Source: Salinimonas iocasae (GTDB lineage: Bacteria > Pseudomonadota > Gammaproteobacteria > Enterobacterales > Alteromonadaceae). From it: a DNA stretch of 64,000 bases. A program made the position numbers and the translations under genes. The notes under the pieces are model-generated. The model saw only the letters and a program-made list of their open reading frames with translations, did no database searches and was not told where the DNA came from. This document shows positions 16,141-25,498 of the stretch, piece by piece. The stretch lies in assembly GCF_006228385.1 (NCBI RefSeq), contig NZ_CP039852.1, positions 1,566,001-1,630,000 on the forward strand. Direction: 5' to 3'. The stretch's first letter is position 1; each line of letters starts with the position of its first letter.

Positions 16141-19100
16141 TTGCTCGCTTTATATCCCTCCAATAAACTTGAACATCTCAGTTATCTGTTAGGTGCCTTG
16201 CTTAAACAGCAGCCCGGTAGCGTATTACAACCTGAAACAATTCTTGTCGAAAGTCCGGGCATGCAGCACTGGCTTAATATGCAGCTGGCCAGTGAGCAGG
16301 GCATCGCGATGAATTTCGCATTCCCTCTACCTACCCGGTTTATGTGGAATACTGCCCGTACAGTATTGGGTGAGGACAAAGTTCCCCAACAATCTGCATA
16401 CCGCCGAGAAGTGCTGGTGTGGCGTATCGACAGGCTTATTCAAAGCGATGCATTTTGCCATCAGAGTGTTACTGCGCCTGTATGCCAATACTGGCAGACA
16501 GCAGGTACACAAGAGGAGCAGAGCGTCCGGCGGTTACAATTTGCTGTAGCGCTGGCAGATGTTTTGGAACAGTATCAATTGTATCGTCCCCAGTGGCTGT
16601 TTAACTGGGAAGCGGGGGCAGTCAATCTTGAGGGTAGTGAGGATGAGGCGTGGCAGGCACTTATCTGGCGGATGCTGGTTGAAGAAATCCCTTTGCATCC
16701 GGCCCGATTACATCAGCAGGCGGTCAATAAACTCAGTGAAGAGGGCTGCAGCGATCTTCCCTCAAGAATTATTGTATTCGCCATTAATACCATGGCGCCT
16801 CAACTGGTGGAGTTTTTTGATGCGCTTGCCCGGCACACTGACATTCATATATTTCATCTGAATCCCTCTGTCAGTTACTGGGGAGATGTGAAAAGTGACC
16901 GTGAGCGGGCACTGACTCTGCGGCAACAGGGAATTGCCGCCTGGCGGGAAAACACACTGGATAATCCGCTGTTGGGGAATCTGGGGCAGCAAGGGCGAGA
17001 TCTGTTTAACTTGCTTACCGAATTGGATACCTTCGAAGTAGCTGCATTTGATACCAGCGCACCCGAGGAGCACAGCAAATCTTCTTCCTTACTGAATCAG
17101 GTGCAGCAGGATATTTTGCATGGCTGTCACCCGAGCCGAGAATTTAGCACAGATCCTGATGACCATAGTGTAATGGTTGTAAATACGCATAGTGCGCTGC
17201 GCGAAGTGCAGGGGCTGCACGACAACTTGCTGTATCTGATGCAAAGTAACCCTGAAATCAAGCCATCGGATATTGTGGTGATGTGCCCGGCGATTGAGGA
17301 TTATGCTCCGCTCATTGATGCCGTTTTTCATCGCGTCGGCACAGCCGCTCCCCAGCGTCAGGAACCGCCGCGTATTGTTTGTTCCATTGCTGACAGAACA
17401 CCGCTGGATGCTGATCCACTGGTCGCAGCATTTATCAGTTTGCTTAGTCTGCCGGACAGTCGCTTCGAAGTGACAAAAATCATGGACTACCTGCGACTGG
17501 ATGCGATTAGAGCGAAATTCAGTATTGAAGCGGATGATTTAACTGTTATGCAGTTTTGGCTGGAACAGGCGCACGTTCACTGGGGCGTGGATGCATCGCA
17601 TAAACAGTCAGTTTCTGACAATGCAGATGCGCAACCCATGTTCAGCTGGTATTGGGGCCTGGAACGGTTGCTGGTTGGAATGGCATTGAATGATACACCT
17701 ACTCTGACCGGTGAACTGCTCAGTGTTCCTGACGTTGAAGGGCAACAAAGCGTTATATTGGGTAAGCTGATCGCACTGGTGGAGCGGCTGCGCTATTTTG
17801 CCGGTGCATTAACCCAACATCGCACCGCTGATGAATGGCACCTGTTTTTAACCGAGTTAAGGCAAGCGTGTTTCATGCCTGCTGCTGAACAGGCTGATAG
17901 TTGGGAAACAATAGGAAAAGCTACCTCTGACGTTGCTGCACACTGTCGCGAGGCAAAATATGAAGAAACGCTTTCTCTCAGGCAAATACGGGACATGCTG
18001 GTACGGCGCTTCTCCTCTCCCGATGCGGGCAACCACTTCCTGACCGGACAGGTTACATTCTGCTCTATGCTGCCAATGCGTAGTATCCCCTTTAAAGTGG
18101 TGTGCGTTCTGGGGCTCAATGACGGTGAGTTTCCCCGTCAGTCTACGCCAGTCAGTATAGATTTAATGGCAGAGGCACCACGTAAGCGAGGGGACCGCTC
18201 GCGGCGCTTAGAGGATCGTTACCTGTTTTTGGAGGCTGTTATTTCAGCCAGGGAGCATCTGTACCTCAGTTATCAGGCGAACAGTGCACAGGATAATAGT
18301 GAACGGCAGCCAAGCCTGGTGCTGCAGGAGCTGCTACGCATATTGCAGGCGGAGTATGGCTTTACCGACAACCATTTGCACAAACTGTCCCTTCATCCGT
18401 TTAGCGTATCACGCTTTGGCGAACCCAGACCGGGATTTGAAAAAGGCTGGTTCCGACTGGCAAATGCAATCGCAATGCGACATGAACAGGTTAGGGAGCC
18501 TGTTGCCCCCTTACAGGAGGCCGAGATTCCCGAACAGGTGGATGTTGCAACACTGGCCAGAAGCCTGTGTCAGCCGCTTCGTCACTTCGCCCGCCATCAA
18601 CTCGGGCTCAACCTTGATAGTGGAGACCCCGCGCTAGATGATTCAGAGCCTTTTACCGACAATCCGCTCACGCGTTACAAAGTATTAAGCGAACTGACTG
18701 AGAAACAGATTACCCACGCTTCAACTGCCCAAATTAAACAGATGGCCAGACTCAGCGGGGAATTACCTTCAACGCCTCTCACCACCGATTTATTGGATAA
18801 CTGGGAGCAGGGTGCACAAGCACTATCTGATGCTATTGATTTGTCTGCTGCAACTGAACAAAAACTGCAGTTGTCGTGCAACGGTATTACGGTCACCGCA
18901 CAGGTATTGGTAATGTCCGACAAGCTGGTGTTGTGGCACAGTGGGTCACAAAATACTAAACGTAAACTTGAACAGCTTCTGAGTCTGCTAGTGTGCTGCG
19001 CACATGGTAGCGAACTGCCGCTGGAAGTCTATTTTATTAACTGGGTGAAGGGAGCACCGGTACCAAGAAAAGCGATAATCGCCCCGGTTGAACCTCAGGC

Positions 19101-19419
19101 GGCGTCACAAATGCTAACCCGGTTTACCGAGCTTTATGTGCAGATTCACCGCGAGCCGGTTCCCTGCTATGCCGATGTAGCGCTTACGTTGCTTAAAAAG
19201 GCAAAAGAGCAATCACTGGTTCAGTGGCAGCATAGCGATGACGCGACCTATGAATGGCAGAAATTATGGCAGGGCAGTATGGCCGCACCCGGAATAAAAG
19301 ATGACTACTACGCACGCTGGTTTTTTCCCGATGGTATATCACTTGATGCGCTGCCTTTAGAAACCATGGATACGTTGTTCCGGCCATTATCCGAAAACTA
19401 TAAAGAGAAAAAAGTATGA
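16141..19419 (+). CDS. recC: Exodeoxyribonuclease V subunit gamma, RecC
   Basis: The RecC subunit of the RecBCD helicase-nuclease, which processes double-strand ends and recognises the Chi-like signal. The frame is 1092 aa against about 1120 in E. coli. The N-terminus (LALYPSNKLEHL) aligns with the E. coli start, then VESPGMQHWLNMQLA, NFAFPLP and RFMWN follow. Further on are VMCPAIEDYAPLI, FCSMLPMRSIPFKVVCVLGLNDGEFPR and RRLEDRYLFLEA, all RecC landmarks. The start is TTG at 16141 with only a weak ribosome-binding site; no in-frame ATG precedes it. The stop overlaps recB by 4 bases. Unlike E. coli there is no ptrA between recC and recB. Confidence 0.97.
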   Translation: MLALYPSNKLEHLSYLLGALLKQQPGSVLQPETILVESPGMQHWLNMQLASEQGIAMNFAFPLPTRFMWNTARTVLGEDKVPQQSAYRREVLVWRIDRLIQSDAFCHQSVTAPVCQYWQTAGTQEEQSVRRLQFAVALADVLEQYQLYRPQWLFNWEAGAVNLEGSEDEAWQALIWRMLVEEIPLHPARLHQQAVNKLSEEGCSDLPSRIIVFAINTMAPQLVEFFDALARHTDIHIFHLNPSVSYWGDVKSDRERALTLRQQGIAAWRENTLDNPLLGNLGQQGRDLFNLLTELDTFEVAAFDTSAPEEHSKSSSLLNQVQQDILHGCHPSREFSTDPDDHSVMVVNTHSALREVQGLHDNLLYLMQSNPEIKPSDIVVMCPAIEDYAPLIDAVFHRVGTAAPQRQEPPRIVCSIADRTPLDADPLVAAFISLLSLPDSRFEVTKIMDYLRLDAIRAKFSIEADDLTVMQFWLEQAHVHWGVDASHKQSVSDNADAQPMFSWYWGLERLLVGMALNDTPTLTGELLSVPDVEGQQSVILGKLIALVERLRYFAGALTQHRTADEWHLFLTELRQACFMPAAEQADSWETIGKATSDVAAHCREAKYEETLSLRQIRDMLVRRFSSPDAGNHFLTGQVTFCSMLPMRSIPFKVVCVLGLNDGEFPRQSTPVSIDLMAEAPRKRGDRSRRLEDRYLFLEAVISAREHLYLSYQANSAQDNSERQPSLVLQELLRILQAEYGFTDNHLHKLSLHPFSVSRFGEPRPGFEKGWFRLANAIAMRHEQVREPVAPLQEAEIPEQVDVATLARSLCQPLRHFARHQLGLNLDSGDPALDDSEPFTDNPLTRYKVLSELTEKQITHASTAQIKQMARLSGELPSTPLTTDLLDNWEQGAQALSDAIDLSAATEQKLQLSCNGITVTAQVLVMSDKLVLWHSGSQNTKRKLEQLLSLLVCCAHGSELPLEVYFINWVKGAPVPRKAIIAPVEPQAASQMLTRFTELYVQIHREPVPCYADVALTLLKKAKEQSLVQWQHSDDATYEWQKLWQGSMAAPGIKDDYYARWFFPDGISLDALPLETMDTLFRPLSENYKEKKV

Positions 19420-22400
19420 GTAAGGGCGAGGTGCAAACCAGTGCTGCGCTGGATGTCGTAGCTTTACCCTTACATGGGCGGCATCTTATCGAAGCCAGTG
19501 CGGGAACCGGCAAAACATTTAATATCACACGCCTTTATTTGCGCTTGCTACTCGAAAAAAAGCTGGGTGTACAACAAATTCTGGTGATGACATTTACCAA
19601 TGCCGCCACCGAAGAGATTCGCGGCAGAATAGCGCAGACACTGGACGCTGCGTTGACGTACTGGCAAGAACGTCGTCTTAACGGGCCGGTAGAGGAAGAT
19701 CCGGTTTTTGCCCAGCTGTACGACCGGTTTGCCGGTGAAGAGGCTGAACAATTGCTTCAGGCCGCTTTGCTTGAGCTGGATGAAGCGTCGGTGTACACCA
19801 TTCACGGGTTTTGTAACCGGATCTTAAGTGAATTGGCGTTCTCAGGCGGTGCAGCAATGCAGCTTTCGCTGCAAACTGACACGCGGGAGCTTTATCTGCA
19901 GGCGGCCCGGGACTGGATCCGCCATATGTCCGGCAAGGAGGAGGAATACAGCCTACTGGTGCTAGCTGGTTGGCATATTCCAGAGCAATTTCTGGCGACC
20001 TTTGAAAGTGCTATTCGCAGTGGTCTTAGTCCTCGTGTTGTTACCGCGCAGGAGATTACCGAGCAGGCTGAGGCTGCGCTGGCAGACCGGCAAAAGGCTC
20101 TGCAACCGCAATTTAAGCAGGTCAGGGATACCATTACCAGTCAGTATGATGTGATTGCCGATGCACTGATTATTAATGATAAAAACCGTGCGTTAAGAGA
20201 ATCCCAATTTGAGGAGATCACCGCCTGGCTGCACGCTGCATCTGTCAGTCCGGCACCAGATGCACTGGGTAAGTTTGTTCACGGCAATCGTTTGCGAGGC
20301 AAAGACGATCTCAAAGCGTTACTGGCGCCGCTGAAGTCCCTGGCTACTGAGGTAAAATCTGCCATCGATAGCATCGAAAAGCAGCGTGATGCACAGCTTG
20401 ACGCTGCGCCGGCGATGCAGGTGGCAGCACAGGCATTCGCCTTCATTCGTGCACATGTTACCCGACAGAAGGCACAGCAGGGGATTGTCGATTTTGACGA
20501 TCTTATTACCATGCTGGCAGAAAAAACCGACCATGCAGATACGGAACTGGCACGAGCATTACGCCGCAAATTCCCCGCCGCGTTAATTGATGAGTTTCAG
20601 GATACCGATGCTAACCAGTATCAGATTTTATCCAGTGTTTACCCACCCGATAGTATCAATGAAATTTTGTTGATGATTGGCGATCCTAAACAAGCTATTT
20701 ACGGGTTTCGCGGCGGCGATATATTTACCTATCTCAAAGCCGGCAGAAGTGCAGACTTTCGTTGGGTGATGGACACCAATTATCGTTCGGTGCCAGCGAT
20801 GGTGCAAAGTTATAACCGCTTATTCTACGGTGCACCTTTAGATGGGGCGCCGGCAGATGTTTTCGGCTTTGACATAAGCTATGACCCGGTTAACGCCGCC
20901 CCTACGGCCAGTGCTAACAAAACACCCTTACATGATCCGGAGACTGACCGGCAGGCGCTTAACTATATCGCTTTAGCGTCAGATAGCACCGAGGACACGC
21001 CAGCGAAATTTGTGATGCAACAGCAGCTTGCCCGGTGGATTGCAAATGAGATTGTGCGCCTGCTGCAGCAGGCCAGACTGGGCGAGACGCCACTTAAGCC
21101 ACAGGATATAGCCATTCTTGTGCGCAGTGCCGGTGAGGCAAAGATTATTCAGCAGGCATTGCAAACAGCCGGACTGGCGTCTGTTTTTCTCAGCAACAGA
21201 GAAAACCTTTTTGCAGCCGGAGAGGCCAGGGATCTCTATCGCGTTCTGGACGGTATCTGGCATTACAGTGATCATGGTCGATTATGTGCAGCCCTGAGTA
21301 GTCCTATGTTCGGATTGTCTCATCAGACCCTTATTGACCTGCTCTATCACGAAAATGACCAGCTTTGGGAGTCGGTCATGGAGACCATCAGCCTGCTGCG
21401 CCGGATTTGGCAGCAACGAGGTTGTATGGCCCTGATACTCCATCTTATGGAAGAGTCTTTTGCAGCGGGTGGCGATGAGATTGAGCGCCAGCTCACCAAC
21501 TATCTGCATTTGGCAGAAGTACTTGAACGTGAAGCTGCTACACGTGCTCAGCCTGAGCAATTACTAATCTGGCTGCATCGTCAAATCAGTGAGCCAGCGC
21601 TGGCACAGGAGCATGTGCAACGCCTTGAAAGTGATGCGCATTTGATTCAGCTGATAACGCAACACGGCGCTAAAGGGTTGGAATATCCTATTGTGTTTGT
21701 GCCATTCGCCAGCGACTATCGCAATCCGGTCAAAGTCGGTAATCAGGAAGTCGCGCTTTTTCGCTACTTTGATGACACAACTAACACGTTATGCCTGCAA
21801 CTGGGTGCAACTCCCGATATTAAGGAGCGTGTCACCCAGGAAGCTGATGCAGAAGCTATGCGCCTGCTTTATGTGGCTGTTACCCGTGCGGCCCACCGTT
21901 GCTATCTGGGGGTTGCGCCGTTTGATAATCACCTGCAATCGTCTCTTGCCAAAGCCGCTGATGTTGGTGCGTATGATAGCTGGGAGCAGGCGATTACCCG
22001 TATCAGTCAGGAATCTGGCACATCGACAGCGTTAGTCCATGCTACCGACGAGTCCCATGCTCAGCTATCAGACATCTCATCAGAAGCCACTCCAGATCTC
22101 AACGTAGATACGTTTACCGGTGACGTAAAAGAGGCATGGCGACTGTACTCGTTTTCTGCACTGGCCAGAAAAGAGAGGGTGGTAAACCAGACCCGACGGG
22201 AGGCCGAGCTACAGGAGATACTTCCGCAGACAATGGGAGAGCCAGAGTCATTACCAATGCGCTTTTCATTTCAAAAAGGCGCTGCAGCCGGTAACTTACT
22301 GCATGATATTCTTGAGATCACAGACTTCAGTCGTCCAGACTGGTTCAGTGAGTCGCAGATGACAACACTGGCGCCTATGACACAGTTGTTTGGTCTGGAT

Positions 22401-23027
22401 GATGCTGAAACTGAGGCGCTGTTTGACTGGCTGCAACAAGTTCTGGACACGCCGTTAAACAGAAATGGCCTTACACTCTCGGGGCTGAGTAAAGCGTCCA
22501 CCCTGCGCGAGGCGGAGTTTTATTTTCCCATGGCAAATCTCAGCCAGCAGCAGCTTAACCAGTTTCTGGCCGATTACCGGCAGGGACAGGATCATGGCGC
22601 CCGATTTTTCCCTGCATTCGATACGCATCAGTTAGAAGGCATGATGCATGGTTTTATTGATTTGATTTTTGAGTATGAGGGTAAATACTTTGTCGCTGAT
22701 TATAAGTCCACCTATCTGGGCGATACATTCGGTGACTATTTGCCAGAAAAGCTACGCCACAATAATCAGCACCATCTCTACGATCTGCAGTATCTTATTT
22801 ACAGCGTGGCACTACATCGTTATCTGCAAAATAGCTTACCTGATTATTCAGCACAAAAGCATTTTGGCGGTGTTTATTATCTTTATGTACGCGGTATGCA
22901 CCCGGAAAACGAGAACAAAGAAGGCGTGTACTTTACGCCTCTTTCTGTTTCACGATTACATGCCCTGGACCGCCTTTTCGCCAGTCAGGACAGTCAGAAT
23001 AAAGCGGGAGAAAGCGTATGCAGTTAA
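19416..23027 (+). CDS. recB: Exodeoxyribonuclease V subunit beta, RecB
   Basis: The 3'-5' helicase and nuclease subunit of RecBCD, 1203 aa. UvrD-like helicase motifs are all present: Walker A ASAGTGKT with Lys33; FTNAATEEIRGRI; LIDEFQDTD; GDPKQAIYGFRGGD; and RLLYVAVTRA. The C-terminal nuclease domain has GMMHGFIDL and VADYKST, giving Asp1082, Asp1095 and Lys1097, with the same spacing as E. coli D1067, D1080 and K1082, so the nuclease should be active. The ATG overlaps the recC stop (ATGA) and the end overlaps recD by 10 bases, so the three subunits are translationally coupled. Confidence 0.98.
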   Translation: MSKGEVQTSAALDVVALPLHGRHLIEASAGTGKTFNITRLYLRLLLEKKLGVQQILVMTFTNAATEEIRGRIAQTLDAALTYWQERRLNGPVEEDPVFAQLYDRFAGEEAEQLLQAALLELDEASVYTIHGFCNRILSELAFSGGAAMQLSLQTDTRELYLQAARDWIRHMSGKEEEYSLLVLAGWHIPEQFLATFESAIRSGLSPRVVTAQEITEQAEAALADRQKALQPQFKQVRDTITSQYDVIADALIINDKNRALRESQFEEITAWLHAASVSPAPDALGKFVHGNRLRGKDDLKALLAPLKSLATEVKSAIDSIEKQRDAQLDAAPAMQVAAQAFAFIRAHVTRQKAQQGIVDFDDLITMLAEKTDHADTELARALRRKFPAALIDEFQDTDANQYQILSSVYPPDSINEILLMIGDPKQAIYGFRGGDIFTYLKAGRSADFRWVMDTNYRSVPAMVQSYNRLFYGAPLDGAPADVFGFDISYDPVNAAPTASANKTPLHDPETDRQALNYIALASDSTEDTPAKFVMQQQLARWIANEIVRLLQQARLGETPLKPQDIAILVRSAGEAKIIQQALQTAGLASVFLSNRENLFAAGEARDLYRVLDGIWHYSDHGRLCAALSSPMFGLSHQTLIDLLYHENDQLWESVMETISLLRRIWQQRGCMALILHLMEESFAAGGDEIERQLTNYLHLAEVLEREAATRAQPEQLLIWLHRQISEPALAQEHVQRLESDAHLIQLITQHGAKGLEYPIVFVPFASDYRNPVKVGNQEVALFRYFDDTTNTLCLQLGATPDIKERVTQEADAEAMRLLYVAVTRAAHRCYLGVAPFDNHLQSSLAKAADVGAYDSWEQAITRISQESGTSTALVHATDESHAQLSDISSEATPDLNVDTFTGDVKEAWRLYSFSALARKERVVNQTRREAELQEILPQTMGEPESLPMRFSFQKGAAAGNLLHDILEITDFSRPDWFSESQMTTLAPMTQLFGLDDAETEALFDWLQQVLDTPLNRNGLTLSGLSKASTLREAEFYFPMANLSQQQLNQFLADYRQGQDHGARFFPAFDTHQLEGMMHGFIDLIFEYEGKYFVADYKSTYLGDTFGDYLPEKLRHNNQHHLYDLQYLIYSVALHRYLQNSLPDYSAQKHFGGVYYLYVRGMHPENENKEGVYFTPLSVSRLHALDRLFASQDSQNKAGESVCS

Positions 23028-24880
23028 TTGCTTTTCCTGACACTTTCACCGAACTGGCAGATGTCGAGCTAATTGATGGCTATTTTGCCTCACAGTTTTA
23101 CTGCGATTCCGATGCCGAACACCAACGCCTGTGGTTTATGATTCTGGTGGCGCTGTCGTATCATCAGCGTCAGGGGCATACCTGTCTCGTGGTTGACGTA
23201 TTAGCGAACACTCGTCTTTTTGAAGATGCCCAGAGCGAATCTAAAGGATGGCTTTTCCCCGCTCAACCTGTGCTGAACGAAGCGGTAGAGCGCGCTATGA
23301 GTCAGTGTAATTATAACGACGCGCTGTGCTATGAACAGGGACGTTTATATACGCTCAGGTACTGGCAGTTTGAAAATGATATTGCCAGCGCACTGAGTGC
23401 GCGTATCGCGCGAATCGCTCCCGAACCAGCCCATTACGAGAGGCTGCGCCCGATTTGGCCGATTCTGTTCCCGGCTACGGGCGCTATGCTGCAAGACTGG
23501 CAACAGATTGCAACCGCTGCCGCGCTGCAGCAGCGTTTCACCATTATCAATGGTGGTCCCGGTACCGGAAAAACCTACACGGTGACACGGTTATTGCTTG
23601 CCTTACAATGCATGAATAGTCTCTCGCTGAATATTCAGCTTGCTGCACCGACAGGTAAGGCCGCACAGCGCATGAATGAGTCAGTATCTCATGCATTGGG
23701 TCAGTTACAGGCAGATCTTCCTCCAGATTTAATCAGCAGCGTTTCCACCGACGCCGTGACCGTGCACAGGTTGTTGGGGATTTCGCGCTATGGCGTACAG
23801 ACTCGTCATCATGCACAGTCACCACTGAACTGTGATGTGCTCATTATTGACGAAGCCTCCATGGTAGATACTGCATTGATGGCCCGTATTGTAAGGGCAT
23901 TACCCGAGCATGCCGCACTTATACTGGTTGGCGATGCAGACCAGCTGCCAGCGGTCGAGTCGGGTAATGTGCTCGAAGCACTGATTAACGATCAGCGCAA
24001 CGACGAGGTGTCTGAGCCACTTTCTGCACACCTTAAGAAACTGAACCCGAGGTTACCGGCGCTAGCGATCAGTAATCAGGCACGTGATTATGTCCAGACC
24101 CTAAAAGTCAGCCAGCGTTTCAGCGGCGATCTGTCAGTAGTTGCACGGGGGATCAGGCAGGGAGAGGCTGACGAAGCTATGGCGGGTATATCTTGTCTTG
24201 CAGCATTACCCGACGACATTATGGCTGCTTCAGACGGCGTGAGCATGGTCTCACCGGATAAATTTGAAAGCGGACTGAGCGTCATGGCTAAACAATGTTT
24301 TTCTGCTATTGCCCAAAGTAAGAGCGTCACAGAAGCATTAGCTGCAATGCAGACATGTCGCTGGCTGACATCAACCCGCCGCGGTCCGTTAGGGGTTGAA
24401 CAACTTAATCTGAATATTGAACAGGCACTGGGTGTCATTGCTGCCGGTGCTGTTAGTCGCCATTATAAGGGACGCCCGGTGATGGTTACACAGAATAACT
24501 ATGCACAGCGACTGTTCAATGGCGATGTTGGCATTATCTGGCCAGATGAGAATCACCAGCTGAAAGCCTGGTTTGAAACCGAAACAGGTTTGAGAGCGGT
24601 CAGCCTGAGTCGGTTGCCAACAGTAGAAACGGTTTACGCCATGACGGTGCACAAGTCTCAGGGCTCAGAGTTTGCCCGGGTGCTGATGATTCTGGCGCCG
24701 CCGCTCAGTAGCCAGATGGCGGCGCTGAATACCCGCGAGCTGCTGTATACGGGGCTGACAAGGGCCAAACGGGCCTGCATGCTTATTGCTACCACCTCGC
24801 AATTTACCCAGGTAGTGAATACCCGGGTACAACGACACTCAGGGCTTGCTTCGCTGATGTCGCAAGCCGGTACAAAATAA
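23018..24880 (+). CDS. recD: Exodeoxyribonuclease V subunit alpha, RecD
   Basis: The 5'-3' helicase subunit of RecBCD, 620 aa. Walker A GGPGTGKT is at residues 179-186 (Lys185). The Walker B-like segment is LIIDEASMVD, followed by VGDADQLPAVESG and the late motif VHKSQGSEFARV with TRAKR near the C-terminus. Length and motif order match E. coli RecD (608 aa). It starts inside the last codons of recB, so expression is coupled. Its last 42 bases overlap the end of a small convergent gene on the other strand. No terminator is visible after it. Confidence 0.97.
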   Translation: MQLIAFPDTFTELADVELIDGYFASQFYCDSDAEHQRLWFMILVALSYHQRQGHTCLVVDVLANTRLFEDAQSESKGWLFPAQPVLNEAVERAMSQCNYNDALCYEQGRLYTLRYWQFENDIASALSARIARIAPEPAHYERLRPIWPILFPATGAMLQDWQQIATAAALQQRFTIINGGPGTGKTYTVTRLLLALQCMNSLSLNIQLAAPTGKAAQRMNESVSHALGQLQADLPPDLISSVSTDAVTVHRLLGISRYGVQTRHHAQSPLNCDVLIIDEASMVDTALMARIVRALPEHAALILVGDADQLPAVESGNVLEALINDQRNDEVSEPLSAHLKKLNPRLPALAISNQARDYVQTLKVSQRFSGDLSVVARGIRQGEADEAMAGISCLAALPDDIMAASDGVSMVSPDKFESGLSVMAKQCFSAIAQSKSVTEALAAMQTCRWLTSTRRGPLGVEQLNLNIEQALGVIAAGAVSRHYKGRPVMVTQNNYAQRLFNGDVGIIWPDENHQLKAWFETETGLRAVSLSRLPTVETVYAMTVHKSQGSEFARVLMILAPPLSSQMAALNTRELLYTGLTRAKRACMLIATTSQFTQVVNTRVQRHSGLASLMSQAGTK

Positions 24881-25282
24881 GCACTGCGAAGCGGATGTCA
24901 GCGAAAAACAAAACAGATGCGCCGTGTATGCTAAGTGGCGACACCGAAACACTGTCAGCGGGCGGGTAGGCGCTAAAATTAACTGTCCGGTATAAAACAG
25001 TTCAGACACAGGCGCCTTGATCCCCTGCAGAAAAAGGCCGGCACAGGCATCATGACTCAGCCATGCCAGTGGTTGACCGACCTCGGCGACGGTTACAGGT
25101 TGCTCCGCCCAGTATTCGCAAAGCGTTATATCTGCACCAAATACCGGCTTGTCAGCAACCAACACCGTGCTAGCGTCACTACAATGCACTGAAGGCAACG
25201 CATATAGCTCACCCGTTCCCGCTTTGCCGGCAAGCTGATTTACCGGTGGCGGTAAAGCGGGGAAAGTACGCGCGCTACACAT
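24839..25282 (-). CDS. Hypothetical protein convergent with recD
   Basis: A 147-aa frame not recognised as any family. It has no signal peptide or TM segment. Visible traits are an N-terminal LPPPVNQLAGKAGTGELY stretch, a WLSHDACAGLFLQG segment and a cysteine-rich C-terminus (CRHLAYTAHLFCF and QCLFCTG). Its 3' end overlaps the recD coding end by 42 bases, which lowers confidence in the C-terminus. An AGGT sits eight bases before the ATG. A perfect FNR box lies 59 bases upstream of the start, so it may be oxygen-regulated. Codon use looks like its neighbours. Could be a lineage-specific gene. Confidence 0.45.
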   Translation of the reverse strand: MCSARTFPALPPPVNQLAGKAGTGELYALPSVHCSDASTVLVADKPVFGADITLCEYWAEQPVTVAEVGQPLAWLSHDACAGLFLQGIKAPVSELFYTGQLILAPTRPLTVFRCRHLAYTAHLFCFSLTSASQCLFCTGLRHQRSKP

Positions 25283-25340
25283 AGTGATTACCTGTTTAAC
25301 AATGACAGGGTCAGCGTAATCTTTTTACCAAAATCGTGTG

Positions 25341-25354
25341 TTGATGCAGATCAA
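25341..25354. promoter_or_regulatory. Perfect FNR/ANR box
   Basis: TTGAT-GCAG-ATCAA matches the FNR consensus TTGAT-N4-ATCAA at every position. It lies in the divergent region, 59 bases before the hypothetical gene (minus) and 145 bases before the metalloprotease gene (plus). Oxygen-dependent control of one or both is predicted. Confidence 0.65.
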
Positions 25355-25498
25355 CCGCGTCTACCTGCGTGTCGTTATTGGCTTGCATGGCACGCATAGC
25401 GACTTATTCGTGGACAGCCTGATAACAAATCCGCTAGGGTAGGTGTAATGCCTGTTATTACAGTCACATCAGACAATACTAAATAAAAAAGGATGCTT

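Noticed and set aside
16112..16192. ATG-initiated small frame (MNKKDKRSQ...) overlapping the recC start in another frame
   Set aside because: 26 codons, no ribosome-binding site and no resemblance to RecC. The TTG at 16141 aligns with the RecC N-terminus.
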